64,000 nucleotides of DNA from positions 124,001-188,000 of the forward strand of contig NZ_JAJRCG010000001.1 in the NCBI RefSeq assembly GCF_028679125.1, written 5' to 3'. This stretch comes from Methanoregula sp. GTDB lineage: Archaea > Halobacteriota > Methanomicrobia > Methanomicrobiales > Methanospirillaceae. A program made the position numbers and the translations under genes. Positions 41,393-50,571 of this stretch are shown one piece after another (positions within the stretch are counted from its first letter, which is position 1; every line of letters starts with the position of its first letter). The notes beneath the pieces are model-generated. The model saw nothing but the letters and a program-made list of their open reading frames with translations. It did not search any database and had not been told where the DNA came from.

Positions 41393-43822
41393 TTGGGTAA
41401 TGACGATGATGATTCGTTCGGCGATGTGGACGGTCTCCTGGAGCAGATCGGAGGAAAGAAGAAACCAAATCAGCCGGATGCGAAAAAAGAGGTTCCTTCT
41501 GTCCCGGTAACTCCTGCACCGCCTGCTCCCGCGTCCGTGCCCAAATCCCCGTCAGCCAGGGGGGATTTCTCGCTTCTCATGAAAAAACTGGGCATCGCTT
41601 CAAAGGATGGTGCGCCGGTTGTATCAAAGCCGGATCCCTCCAGCATATCATCACCGGAAAAAGCATCGCTGCCGGAACCTGCAGCCCCGCCGATTCTGAA
41701 TCTCGATGATCTTCTGGAGGATGAACCTCCTGCACCGGCTCCTGTCCGTAATGTTTCATCGACCCCGGTTGAATCCGCTCCATCTCAACCTCCCGCAGCC
41801 CGAAAGGACGTGCTGTCGGAAGACCCATCCCCCTCATCCCAAGAGACCCCGTCTCCTGCAGCGGAAAAAGAGATTCTCCCTGAGATCCGGGATGACGATC
41901 CCCGTATCGTCACCAAAAAGGAACAACTCGCAAGAAAAGCCAAGGCGGTCCAGGAAGATGAGCCCCTCTCAGAATCCGAGGATGTTACTGATGAGAAGAT
42001 CATCTCCGTTGACCAGATCTCCGACATTACCGGCCTGATCCTGCCCAAGGGTGCAACATTCCATATCGAGGAACTCAAACTGCACAGCCGCATCAATGCT
42101 TTTGAAAGCACCGGCATCGGCGAGCTCCCGGATGAGTTTGCTGAGATCTGGAAAAAGGAGTTCTCAACGGCAGGTTTCCATGATCTGGATCTTGCGGATA
42201 CGGCACTCAGCGACAAGGAAACCCTCAAACCCGCGGTAAAAAAATTCAGTATTGCCAGCCTGTTTGCAGCCATACGGACCACCGAAGAGGAGTATGATGC
42301 CAGGAAACACGGGGCGCTTGTGGATCTCGCGTTTGCTCCCAAGGCGGGCATCGAGGAGATGGAGATGTACCCGGTCAACGAGCCCTATGCCTATGTCCGG
42401 ATCACCTATGATCACTCCACCCACGAATATACCTACAATGTGCTCGAACCGGTCCTTACGGAACCTGAGAAGAACCTGTTAAAGGAGATCAAGGAACGCC
42501 TCTTCGAGACGCTTGATATTAACACCAAAGACCTCTCCCGTGAGGAGGCCAGGCAGAAGCTCAGATCTGCAACAAATGAGATCCTGCAGGATTATGGCAT
42601 CCGTCTTACCCCGGTACAGAAAGAGAAACTCCATTACAACATGCACAAGGATTTCCTCGGTGACGGCCTGATCGATCCGATCATGCACGACAAATATATC
42701 GAGGATATCTCGTGCGATGGTGTCCATACGCCGATCTTCGCCTTCCATGCCAGCTATGAATCGATGAAGACCACGCTTGCGTACCACACCTCCGAAGAGC
42801 TGGACTCATTCGTCACCAAACTCGCCCAGCGTGCCGGGAAATATATCTCCATTGCCGAACCGATTCTCGATGCCTCCATGCAGGACGGGTCCCGTATCCA
42901 GATGACTCTTGGCACCGAAGTGACCGCCCATGGGTCCACCTTCACCATCCGTAAGTTCAAGGACGAACCGATCACGCCAACGGATCTCATCGAGTGGCAC
43001 ACGTTTGCCCCGCTCTCGATCGCCTACATCTGGCTTGCGGTAGAGACCGGCAAATCGGCAATCTTTGCGGGCGGCACCGCATCGGGAAAGACCACGGCCC
43101 TCAACGCCATCTCGCTCTTCATCCCCCCGATGGCCAAGATCGTCTCGCTTGAAGATACCCGGGAACTGAAGCTTCCGCACCCGAACTGGATCCCGAGTGT
43201 CACCCGTGACTCGTTCGATTCTGCCGGGCGGGGCGAGATCAACATGTATGAACTCCTCCGTGCTGCAATGCGTCAGCGTCCCGAGTACATCATTGTCGGG
43301 GAGGTTCGTGGCAAGGAATGCCAGACCCTCTTCCAGGCAATGAGCACGGGGCACGTGACTTACTCCACAACGCACGCGGACTCGGTAGCCAGTGTCGTGC
43401 ACCGTATCGAGAACCCGCCCATGGACGTGCCGCGGAACATGCTCTCATCCCTTGACTTCATCTGTATCCAGGTACAGGCACGGGTTGGCGGGAAACGGAT
43501 CCGGAGGAACAAGCAGATCGTTGAGATCCTCGATATCGACCCGAGGACCAACGAGCTGATCACGAACGAGGTCTTCAAGTGGCGTTCGGCAACCGATGAG
43601 ATCAGTTACTCCGGCAAGTCCTATATCCTCGAGGAGATTATGGAGGCAAAAGGCTGGAGCGAGAACCGGATGCGCGAGGAGCTGAAACGCCGGCAGGAAG
43701 TGCTGGAGTGGATGCGCATCAAGAAGATCCGCCACTACAAGGACGTGGCAAAGATCCTGATCTCCTACCACCGCGACCCCGAGGCCGTCATCGAGAAAGT
43801 CCGGAAAGACCTGTATGAATAG
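41393..43822 (+). CDS. Type IV filament/secretion assembly ATPase (GspE/FlaI/TadA family) with long N-terminal extension
   Basis: 809 residues from a TTG start at 41393 with GGAGG 8 bases upstream (another in-frame TTG at 41378 overlaps that site). The C-terminal ATPase is complete: Walker A GGTASGKT at residues 560-567, an Asp box VSLEDTRELKLPHPNW, Walker B VGEVRGKE and a His box TGHVTYSTTHADS. A GspE N-terminal-like domain precedes it (about 215-500). Residues 1-215 are Pro/Ser/Glu-rich and probably disordered, with a short conserved-looking island FSLLMKKLGIASK; usual archaeal FlaI or PilB-like proteins are about 500-600 residues. It powers assembly or retraction of a surface filament. It overlaps the first membrane-protein gene by 8 bases. 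Confidence 0.92.
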   Translation: MGNDDDDSFGDVDGLLEQIGGKKKPNQPDAKKEVPSVPVTPAPPAPASVPKSPSARGDFSLLMKKLGIASKDGAPVVSKPDPSSISSPEKASLPEPAAPPILNLDDLLEDEPPAPAPVRNVSSTPVESAPSQPPAARKDVLSEDPSPSSQETPSPAAEKEILPEIRDDDPRIVTKKEQLARKAKAVQEDEPLSESEDVTDEKIISVDQISDITGLILPKGATFHIEELKLHSRINAFESTGIGELPDEFAEIWKKEFSTAGFHDLDLADTALSDKETLKPAVKKFSIASLFAAIRTTEEEYDARKHGALVDLAFAPKAGIEEMEMYPVNEPYAYVRITYDHSTHEYTYNVLEPVLTEPEKNLLKEIKERLFETLDINTKDLSREEARQKLRSATNEILQDYGIRLTPVQKEKLHYNMHKDFLGDGLIDPIMHDKYIEDISCDGVHTPIFAFHASYESMKTTLAYHTSEELDSFVTKLAQRAGKYISIAEPILDASMQDGSRIQMTLGTEVTAHGSTFTIRKFKDEPITPTDLIEWHTFAPLSIAYIWLAVETGKSAIFAGGTASGKTTALNAISLFIPPMAKIVSLEDTRELKLPHPNWIPSVTRDSFDSAGRGEINMYELLRAAMRQRPEYIIVGEVRGKECQTLFQAMSTGHVTYSTTHADSVASVVHRIENPPMDVPRNMLSSLDFICIQVQARVGGKRIRRNKQIVEILDIDPRTNELITNEVFKWRSATDEISYSGKSYILEEIMEAKGWSENRMREELKRRQEVLEWMRIKKIRHYKDVAKILISYHRDPEAVIEKVRKDLYE

Positions 43823-44738
43823 TTACGAGCGACTCTGTTTCAATCTCCTTGGCAACCGGATGAAAGGGAAACGGGAGGAATATGCCCAGCTCAAGAACGA
43901 CCTGATATCCGCCCGGCTCAAGACACCGTTTGAGGTCTACCTCTCCACGGCGTTTATCAGTTCCATCATTGTCGGGTTCTGCATGGCAGTAGTAATCGGC
44001 TTGTTCTCCTGGATCCTGAAACTTCCCGCCCTGATCAAGTACAAGGGCGCGGTTCCCGGTTTTATTGTCCCGCTCGCAGCCCACAGCCTGGTGATCGGTA
44101 CGATTCTCATCACGATCTTTTCTCTCCTGATCTTCGGTGGGATTACCTATGCCGCATTCATTCTGTATCCTGGTATCGAAGCGGGGAACCGGCAGCGCAA
44201 TATCGATGCAACCCTGCCGTATGCAATCAATTATGTCACCTCGATGTCCACCGCCGGTATCACCCCGGCAGAGGTGTTCCGCCTCTTGGGCGACAGCCCG
44301 ATCTATGGGGAAAGTTCGGTAGAAGCCCGGTATGTGGCCCGCGAGATCGATATCTTCGGCAGGGATCTCGTCGACGCCCTGAGACTGGTGTCCGCAAGTA
44401 CGCCGAGCAAGCGGATGAAGGAATTCCTGCAGGGTGCCATGGCGAGCATATCGAGCGGCGGCAACCTGACGGAGTATTTCCGGATCAAGGCCGACCAGTA
44501 TGCCCTTGAGAACCGGCAGACCCAGAAACTCTTCCTCGATACCCTGGCGCTCATCTCGGAATCCTATGTCACGGCCATGGTCGCAGGAACGTTGTTCCTG
44601 ATCATCCTCCAGTCCATCATGTCGGTGATATCAGGGGACAATAATCCGATGTTCCTCTATGCGGTCATCTACCTTATGATACCTCTGGGAAGCGTTGCAT
44701 TTGTGGTTATGATCAGTACCATGACTCCGGAGACCTGA
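43815..44738 (+). CDS. TadC/FlaJ-like membrane protein of the filament machine (first copy)
   Basis: 307 residues of the type II secretion F family. An N-terminal cytosolic stretch MNSYERLCFNLLGNRMKGKREEYAQLKNDLISAR leads to two membrane helices. The conserved cytosolic helical bundle follows: LPYAINYVTSMSTAGITPAEVFRLLG, SPIYGESSVEARYVAREIDIFGRDL and AISSGG-like ASISSGGNLTEYF. Two to three further helices end the protein. It is the membrane platform on which the ATPase at 41393 acts. Its start overlaps the ATPase stop by 8 bases. It is shorter than FlaJ, which fuses two such units; the second unit is the next gene. Confidence 0.9.
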   Translation: MNSYERLCFNLLGNRMKGKREEYAQLKNDLISARLKTPFEVYLSTAFISSIIVGFCMAVVIGLFSWILKLPALIKYKGAVPGFIVPLAAHSLVIGTILITIFSLLIFGGITYAAFILYPGIEAGNRQRNIDATLPYAINYVTSMSTAGITPAEVFRLLGDSPIYGESSVEARYVAREIDIFGRDLVDALRLVSASTPSKRMKEFLQGAMASISSGGNLTEYFRIKADQYALENRQTQKLFLDTLALISESYVTAMVAGTLFLIILQSIMSVISGDNNPMFLYAVIYLMIPLGSVAFVVMISTMTPET

Positions 44739-44740
44739 TT

Positions 44741-45799
44741 ATGGGTATACAGGATATTCTCGGGAAGGTTACCGGTAAAGCCGGGGTACCGGATACTCCC
44801 GGTGTAGTAAAGACACCCGGGCCAGGGAGATCCGACCTGAACACTACCGAAGAAGAGCAGCTCAACGAGATCACCGAAAAGATTGAACTGGAACGGAAGA
44901 ACCGCGAAGGGATAGGGAAGTTCCTGAAACATCCTGTCCAGGTTCTCACGGAACGGCCCGAGAACATCCTGGTCGTCTGCCTCCCTGTGGCGCTCCTGGT
45001 CTTTTTCGGGGGTTTCATCTTCATGGTGCAGACCTATGGCATGAAGGTCATCTTCACTACCACGTCCGTTGATGACTTCCTGGTGTTCGCTGTCATGATT
45101 GCCATCGTTCCCATGGCCCTCCTTGACTTCAAGGAACAGAGCCGGGTCAAGAACCTTGAGAATTCCCTGCCCAACTTCTTCCGGGATCTTGCCGGCATGA
45201 ATGATTCCGGTATGACCCTGCCCAATGCCGTCCATATTGTGGCATCGTCCGAGTACGGGACCCTGACACCCCATATCCGGAAACTCGACAACGAGATGTC
45301 ATGGGGTGTAGGTTTTGTCGAGGCACTCTACCATTTCGGTAAAGGGCTTGGCACCTCGCTTGCTGACAGGAGCGTTGATTTGATTGCAAAGGCCAGCAAG
45401 GCCGGCGGTGATGTCAGTGAGGTGCTGCGGGCCGCAGCAAAAGATACCTTTGAAGTTGTCAACCTCCAGTCTGAACGATCCAATAACATGCTGATCTACG
45501 TGGTCATCGTGCTGGTCTCGTTTGCGGTCTTCCTCTTTGTCATTGCCATCCTCGTCTCATCGTTCCTGACCACGATGGCAACCGCCGGTGCCTCAGCAAG
45601 CGCTTCAGGTGCAAAGGGTTTCGGGGGGAATGTAGATATCTTCGTGTACAAACGACTCTTCTCCCATGCTGCCATGATGCAGGGATTCTTCTCGGGTCTT
45701 GTTGCCGGGCAGATGGGTGAAGGACGGTTTATTGGCGGCCTGAAGTACTCGGCGCTCATGCTTCTGATTGCATGGGTGACCTTCCGGTTCTTCATCTGA
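44741..45799 (+). CDS. TadC/FlaJ-like membrane protein of the filament machine (second copy)
   Basis: 352 residues, starting two bases after the previous stop. After an N-terminal cytosolic region of about 80 residues with a charged helix (EEEQLNEITEKIELERKNREG), two membrane helices precede the F-domain bundle: LENSLPNFFRDLAGMNDSGMTLPNAVHIVASSEYG, MSWGVGFVEALYHFGKGLG and ASKAGGDVSEVLRAAAKDT. Further helices and a Gly/Ala/Ser-rich loop end the protein. Paired F proteins (TadB/TadC style) are known in Tad-type and some archaeal pili. A T-rich run follows the stop. No pilin-like gene with a class III signal is visible nearby. Confidence 0.9.
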   Translation: MGIQDILGKVTGKAGVPDTPGVVKTPGPGRSDLNTTEEEQLNEITEKIELERKNREGIGKFLKHPVQVLTERPENILVVCLPVALLVFFGGFIFMVQTYGMKVIFTTTSVDDFLVFAVMIAIVPMALLDFKEQSRVKNLENSLPNFFRDLAGMNDSGMTLPNAVHIVASSEYGTLTPHIRKLDNEMSWGVGFVEALYHFGKGLGTSLADRSVDLIAKASKAGGDVSEVLRAAAKDTFEVVNLQSERSNNMLIYVVIVLVSFAVFLFVIAILVSSFLTTMATAGASASASGAKGFGGNVDIFVYKRLFSHAAMMQGFFSGLVAGQMGEGRFIGGLKYSALMLLIAWVTFRFFI

Positions 45800-45813
45800 T
45801 TTTTTCTTTTTTT
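45800..45813 (+). terminator. T-rich terminator after the filament operon
   Basis: Thirteen T interrupted by a single C start right after the stop codon at 45799, the usual form of archaeal termination signal. Confidence 0.55.
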
Positions 45814-45889
45814 ACCGCGTCTGCTCCAAAAAGAGTACGGAATTACGTAAATCTCGCAGGAAATTGAAAAAAAGAAAATATCCGTCTGA

Positions 45890-46195
45890 TCAGGAAATAT
45901 TTTCCATGTTGTAACCTTTGAGGGTAAGGAGTTCCTTGACCCGTTCCCGGTGGTTGCCCTGCAGCTCAATGGAATTACCTTTTACGGTTCCACCGCAGGC
46001 AAGTTTGCTTTTCATGAATTTTGAAAGATCTTCAAGATCGATATCAGTTGGATCAAGTCCCTCGATAACGGTCACTTCTTTCCCGTACCGGCGTTTATTG
46101 ACTTTGACATTGATCCTCTGCTGTTCCTTTGCTACCTCCTCACAGATACACAGTTCCTTAGGTAGACCACACGTCGGGCAAATCCCACCAATCAT
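45890..46195 (-). CDS. Translation initiation factor 1 (SUI1/eIF1 family)
   Basis: 101 residues. A short zinc-binding N-terminus [13 protein letters not shown] precedes the SUI1 domain: [22 protein letters not shown], then [34 protein letters not shown]. The domain binds near the ribosomal P site and enforces start codon choice. Length and motifs match archaeal aIF1. It is convergent with the filament operon and divergent from cobQ. Confidence 0.95.
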   Translation of the reverse strand: MIGGICPTCGLPKELCICEEVAKEQQRINVKVNKRRYGKEVTVIEGLDPTDIDLEDLSKFMKSKLACGGTVKGNSIELQGNHRERVKELLTLKGYNMENIS

Positions 46196-46365
46196 TGCAT
46201 GTATTTTTACGTCTCACTTTATTTATGTCTTGGCATTGTCTGGCGGAAAATGTGTTTTTTTTCCTGAATCGGAGGGCATTTCTGGCTGTACACGGAATTT
46301 CGATCAGGATCCGGTCCGGAGTATACCTGTTTTTATGATCCGGGACACGATGTTATACCAACGAT

Positions 46366-47808
46366 ATGTCATTGTTTGTGGTGGGAACATCATCCCATGT
46401 GGGAAAGAGCGTGACGGTGGCTGCCATCTGTCGGTGTCTTGTCCGCCGCGGGATCCCGGTTGCCCCGTTCAAGTCCCAGAACATGAGCCTGAACTCGTTC
46501 GTAACTCCGGATGGAGGGGAGATCGGCATGGCACAGGCAATGCAGGCGGCTGCGGCACGGGTGAGTCCCCACACGGATATGAACCCGATCCTCCTCAAAC
46601 CGAAGGGAGACTGCGTCTCGCAGGTTATCCTGAACGGGAAGCCGTACAGGGATGTCAGGATCACCGAGTATTACAAGGAGACCCCCGAACTGCTGGAGCA
46701 GGCGCTTGCGGCCTATGACAGGCTGAAGGATGAATACGGTCAGGTAGTGGTCGAGGGCGCCGGCGGGGCCGCGGAGCTGAACCTCTATGACCGGGATATT
46801 GCAAACACCCTGCCAGCCCGGCGGCTCAAAATCCCGCTCATCCTGGTAGCGGATATTGAGCGGGGCGGTGTTTTTGCGCAGGTGTACGGGACAATCAAGC
46901 TCCTTCCCGATGAGATCCGCCCGCTGGTCCGGGGGATCATTATCAACAAGTTCAGGGGGGATCCGTCCATCTTTGCATCAGGGATCACGATGATCGAAGA
47001 TCTCTGTGGTGTCCCGGTGCTGGGTGTTGTACCGTATTTCTCTCTCCCGTTGCCAAGCGAGGATTCGCTCTCGATCGGCGACAAGAAAACCGGGTCAGCC
47101 AGCGTCAGGATCGCCGTGATCCGGCTCCCGAGGATTGCCAATTTCACGGACTTCGAGCTTCTCGAACAGTATGTTTCCGTGGAGTATGTTGCGCCGGGTG
47201 CGTCCCTTACCGGGTTTGACTGCGTGATCATCCCCGGGACGAAGAATACCATCGAAGATCTCAACGATCTTGTCAGGCATGGCACGGACAGCGAGATCCG
47301 CCGGGTACGGGCGCTAGGCATTCCTGTTATCGGCATCTGCGGCGGGTACCAGATGCTCGGAACCACCCTGATCGATGCCGGGTTCGAGTCTGTTGCCGGC
47401 ACGTACCCCGGCCTGGGACTGCTGGATTGTGTCACACACTTTGCTTCCTATGACAAGAACACAACGCAGGTGACGCGGAAAGCCTGCGATGTCTCTCCCA
47501 TTCTCTCCGCCATGGGGGAGGTATCCGGCTACGAGATCCACATGGGCGTTACCGAACCGGGAAGCAGCCGGGAAGCCCTGCACGGGGATGGCAGGGTCAG
47601 CGACGATGGCCTGGTGTTTGGTACGTACCTGCACGGGCTCTTCCAGAACGTTTCAGCAGCAAATGCGCTGCTCTCGTTCCTGCACCGGAAAAGAGGGCTG
47701 CCCTTTATCCCGATCCCGGAAACGGCTGCCGACCCGTACGAGACGCTCGCCGATCTGTTCGAGCAGCATGTGGATATGGATGCAATCGTGGCGCTGGTCC
47801 GGGAATAA
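46366..47808 (+). CDS. cobQ: Cobyric acid synthase
   Basis: 480 residues, full length. The enzyme amidates four side chains of adenosyl-cobyrinic acid a,c-diamide using glutamine and ATP in cobalamin synthesis. The ATPase part starts GTSSHVGKSVTVAAICR and continues KSQNMSLNSFVTPDGGEIGMAQA, EGAGGAAELNL and VADIERGGVFAQ. The C-terminal glutamine amidotransferase part has the nucleophile motif GICGGYQMLG and the histidine motif FGTYLHGLF. Cobamides are essential cofactors of methanogen methyltransferases. It is not in a cob operon here: the next plus-strand gene is a sugar nucleotidyltransferase. Confidence 0.96.
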   Translation: MSLFVVGTSSHVGKSVTVAAICRCLVRRGIPVAPFKSQNMSLNSFVTPDGGEIGMAQAMQAAAARVSPHTDMNPILLKPKGDCVSQVILNGKPYRDVRITEYYKETPELLEQALAAYDRLKDEYGQVVVEGAGGAAELNLYDRDIANTLPARRLKIPLILVADIERGGVFAQVYGTIKLLPDEIRPLVRGIIINKFRGDPSIFASGITMIEDLCGVPVLGVVPYFSLPLPSEDSLSIGDKKTGSASVRIAVIRLPRIANFTDFELLEQYVSVEYVAPGASLTGFDCVIIPGTKNTIEDLNDLVRHGTDSEIRRVRALGIPVIGICGGYQMLGTTLIDAGFESVAGTYPGLGLLDCVTHFASYDKNTTQVTRKACDVSPILSAMGEVSGYEIHMGVTEPGSSREALHGDGRVSDDGLVFGTYLHGLFQNVSAANALLSFLHRKRGLPFIPIPETAADPYETLADLFEQHVDMDAIVALVRE

Positions 47809-47822
47809 CGCCGGTGCTGTGA

Positions 47823-48089
47823 TCAACTGATGAGATTGGTGATGCTGTGAAATCCCCCGCCCTGCCGGTCAGCACACTTCACGGCATCGGCTTTTGCATA
47901 ATCCACCCGCTCGGTCACCCGGCATTTCGTGCAATAGGCAAGTGAGGGGGACTTCACCCACTTTGCGCCAACCCGGAACTCCCTGCTGTGGATGCAGAAC
48001 CCGCAGTTCTCCAGCGGTTCTTTCTTGTCGGGAAGGCACGGGACTTTTCCCTGGCTTGACGGTAAAATACGGTAATCTTCATCGGTCAT
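47823..48089 (-). CDS. Small cysteine-rich hypothetical protein
   Basis: 88 residues from ATG 48089 (the frame is open to 48173, but this start leaves room for the divergent promoter of the gene at 48208). Cysteines occur as CLPDKKEPLENCGFCIHS, YCTKCRV and VKCADRQGG, which suggests a metal site or an Fe-S cluster. The type is common in methanogens without assigned function. It is convergent with cobQ. Confidence 0.7.
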   Translation of the reverse strand: MTDEDYRILPSSQGKVPCLPDKKEPLENCGFCIHSREFRVGAKWVKSPSLAYCTKCRVTERVDYAKADAVKCADRQGGGFHSITNLIS

Positions 48090-48207
48090 GATGCACACTT
48101 CCGGAACGGTACGATGTATTCTTCCCGCGACCATATAAAACCGGAGAACCGGGACCGTACCCTTTGAAAACATCAGCCTTAAACGGTACCCGGACGAAAC
48201 CTACTGT

Positions 48208-49386
48208 ATGAAGGTGTGTATCATGTGCGGGGGAGAAGGCACCCGTCTTCGCCCCCTCACCTTCGAACGGCCCAAGCCCTGTATCCCTATTGTCAACCGA
48301 CCTTCCATCCAGCACCTTGTTGCACACCTGACGAATCTCGGGTTCCGGGAAGTGGTGCTCACACTCGGCTATATGGGGGATGCGATCGAGGAGGCGCTGG
48401 GCGACGGCTCGCTCTTTGGCGCCGAGATCACCTATGTCCATGAGAAGTGCAAGCTCGGAACGGCCGGCAGTGTGAAGAATGCACAGGAATACCTCGATGG
48501 TCAGGACTTCCTTATCGTTGGCGGTGACCATGTCACCGATCTGAATTTACTGGAGTTCTACCGGGCACACCAGAAGGAGAAGGCCACGGTGAGCATTGGT
48601 CTCATCTCCATTGATGACCCCGGGGAATACGGTATTGCGGAGATCGATGTCGGGTACGAGATCAAGCGTTTCAAGGAGAAACCCTCTCCCGGTGAGATCT
48701 TCTCCAACCTTGCCAGCACCGGCATGTACGTCTGCAGCCCTGAGGTTTTCGACTATATCCCTGAAGGAATCAAGTATGATTTTGCCCGGGATCTCTTCCC
48801 CCGTCTTATGGAAGAAGGCCACTCCCTGAAAGGCTGGCTTGCCCGGGGGAACTGGACGGATGTCGGGAGCCCGCACTCCCTGCGGCATGCGGAGCGGTGG
48901 AAACTCCAGGACATTGAGTTCACCGACATCATCGGCGATCTCTCGATGCATGGCGCACAGGTGCAGGGCCCCGTCCAGCTGGGCGGGTCAATCACCCTTG
49001 GCAAGAATACCCGGGTCATCGGGCCGGTGGCGATCGGGCCCGGTACGACTATCGGGGACAATGTACTGATCGGACCCTATACGAGCATCGGGGAGAAATG
49101 CATCATCCGGAGTAATGTGAAGATCTTCTCATCCTCGCTCTATAACCGGGTGGTTATCGGGGCGAACAGCACGGTCTCCGGCAGTATCATGGACAACGAC
49201 ACCCATATCGGGGAGCACTGCAGCATTGAGAACGATACGGTGATCGGCCCCCGGGTCGTCATGCGGAACCATGTGGTTGTCCATTCCAAGACCCGGCTCT
49301 GGCCGGAGGTTGTCATACCCGAAGGAACCATTGTCAAAGAGCACGTACTGAACGAGAAGTTCGACCTGCGGTATGATGGATCGTAA
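48208..49386 (+). CDS. Sugar-1-phosphate nucleotidyltransferase with left-handed beta-helix
   Basis: 392 residues. The N-terminal nucleotidyltransferase domain (1-235) has the signature GGEGTRLRPLTFERPKPCIPIVNRP, FLIVGGDHVTDLNL with the metal aspartate, and GNWTDVGSP. The C-terminal part (about 255-370) has hexapeptide repeats such as IGPVAIGPGTTIGDNVLIGPYTSIGEKC. It activates a sugar 1-phosphate to an NDP-sugar for glycans; mannose or glucose 1-phosphate are the usual substrates in this subfamily and cannot be separated by eye. S-layer glycosylation is a likely use. It is divergent from the cysteine-rich gene. Confidence 0.9.
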   Translation: MKVCIMCGGEGTRLRPLTFERPKPCIPIVNRPSIQHLVAHLTNLGFREVVLTLGYMGDAIEEALGDGSLFGAEITYVHEKCKLGTAGSVKNAQEYLDGQDFLIVGGDHVTDLNLLEFYRAHQKEKATVSIGLISIDDPGEYGIAEIDVGYEIKRFKEKPSPGEIFSNLASTGMYVCSPEVFDYIPEGIKYDFARDLFPRLMEEGHSLKGWLARGNWTDVGSPHSLRHAERWKLQDIEFTDIIGDLSMHGAQVQGPVQLGGSITLGKNTRVIGPVAIGPGTTIGDNVLIGPYTSIGEKCIIRSNVKIFSSSLYNRVVIGANSTVSGSIMDNDTHIGEHCSIENDTVIGPRVVMRNHVVVHSKTRLWPEVVIPEGTIVKEHVLNEKFDLRYDGS

Positions 49387-49479
49387 TAACCTCTGATATC
49401 CTCTGTTTTTTGATTTTGCCGGGCAACCGGGAGAGTCCCGTCAACAAAAAGGCATTCTGCCAAAAAAGAAAAACTGAAC

Positions 49480-50265
49480 TCAGTCTCTCTTGACAAGCCG
49501 GTGCGTTATTGCAACGAGCGGGTGTCGGGCGTAGTCGAGTACCTGCACATCGTCAAGGGTTTTTAAGTTCATGGCCAGTGCGGTGCGCTCAAGACCCAGT
49601 TCGATATCCTCCCTGATGGTAATAATATACGCATCCAGTGCCGTGATCCCGAGTTTCTTTGCTGCCATGGCCCGGTGATGGCCATCGACAAGGATCGTGC
49701 GGCCGGGGCGTTTCACGACAATGATCGGTTCGGCCAGTCCCTTCTTGATCTCGTATACCCGGCCTTCCAGTTCGTCCTCGTAAATCTTCGACTGGGTTGG
49801 CAGGAGATCCTTGACCGGCACGATACCCCGGTCAAGGGTAGGGTCCACATTGTACAACTTCTTGAGCGTTGTGATAAAATTGAAGACTTTTTCCGGGGAC
49901 ACATGTTCTATCTGTGACCGGATAACGTCAGAGTTGGAGATGATGCCCAGAAGGTTGTTCTTCTCGTCAACCACCGGCAGTTTCTGGATGCCGCTCCTGA
50001 AGATGACGCGTGCTGCATCGTTGATATCCATCTCCGGGTCGGCAACAATGAGGTTTGCCGACATCACCTGTTCAACCGGGGTGGACGGCTGGACGAAGAG
50101 CAGGTCGCGGGCGGATATATACCCGACAACCCTGCTGCCGCTGACCACCGGGAAACCATCGTGATTGGTCTTCTGGATCCGGTCGATGACGTCCTTTGCA
50201 GTACCGGCAAGATCGACACTGACGACATCATAGGTCATGTAATCTTTGACCTTCTTCTTGTCCAT
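49480..50265 (-). CDS. CBS-domain pair fused to a ParB/Srx-like domain
   Basis: 261 residues. Two CBS domains fill residues 5-120 (VKDYMTYDVVSVDLAGTAKDVID, DGFPVVSGSRVVGYISARDLL; VMSANLIVADPEMDINDAARVI, LPVVDEKNNLLGIISNSDVI). The rest contains a ParB/sulfiredoxin-like core: GLAEPIIVVKRPGRTILVDGHHRAMAAKKLG, where DGHHR is the usual nucleotide-binding motif. ParB-type domains bind CTP or ATP and include nucleases, kinases and DNA-partition proteins. The combination is known in methanogens without firm function; CBS domains would sense adenine nucleotides. Cytosolic, monocistronic. Confidence 0.88.
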   Translation of the reverse strand: MDKKKVKDYMTYDVVSVDLAGTAKDVIDRIQKTNHDGFPVVSGSRVVGYISARDLLFVQPSTPVEQVMSANLIVADPEMDINDAARVIFRSGIQKLPVVDEKNNLLGIISNSDVIRSQIEHVSPEKVFNFITTLKKLYNVDPTLDRGIVPVKDLLPTQSKIYEDELEGRVYEIKKGLAEPIIVVKRPGRTILVDGHHRAMAAKKLGITALDAYIITIREDIELGLERTALAMNLKTLDDVQVLDYARHPLVAITHRLVKRD

Positions 50266-50340
50266 CAGTACAGCTTTACAGCGCCCTGCACTTTAAAACA
50301 TCGGTACGGTTCAAAAAAAGTGAGTGGCAGACACTTCCCG

Positions 50341-50469
50341 CTATTCGATAGAGATACGGGGCCTGTCTGCATCTTTTGACTTGTTCAGGGTCACCTCAGG
50401 AACACCGTTCTTGAAACCGGCTTTTGCCTTGTGCCCATCGGAATACCGATGAGTTACTCCAGGATAGTA
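50341..50469 (-). pseudogene. Relic of a small heat-shock protein (Hsp20 C-terminus)
   Basis: The minus-strand frame ending with TAG at 50341 reads GVTHRYSDGHKAKAGFKNGV, then PEVTLNKS and a terminal RISIE. The KAxxKNGVxEVTLxKS pattern and a final I-x-I are hallmarks of the end of the alpha-crystallin domain and tail of archaeal Hsp20. The frame is closed by TGA only 40 codons upstream (50472) and no alpha-crystallin beginning is found. So only a 43-codon tail remains. Confidence 0.6.
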
Positions 50470-50571
50470 TCAATTTGTTATATCTGTTTTCTATACTGCC
50501 CATGCTGTCACGCTGTAAATCGGAATAGTTTATAGCAAGTGGTCACGAAGTTATAAGGAGGATCGTTAAAT

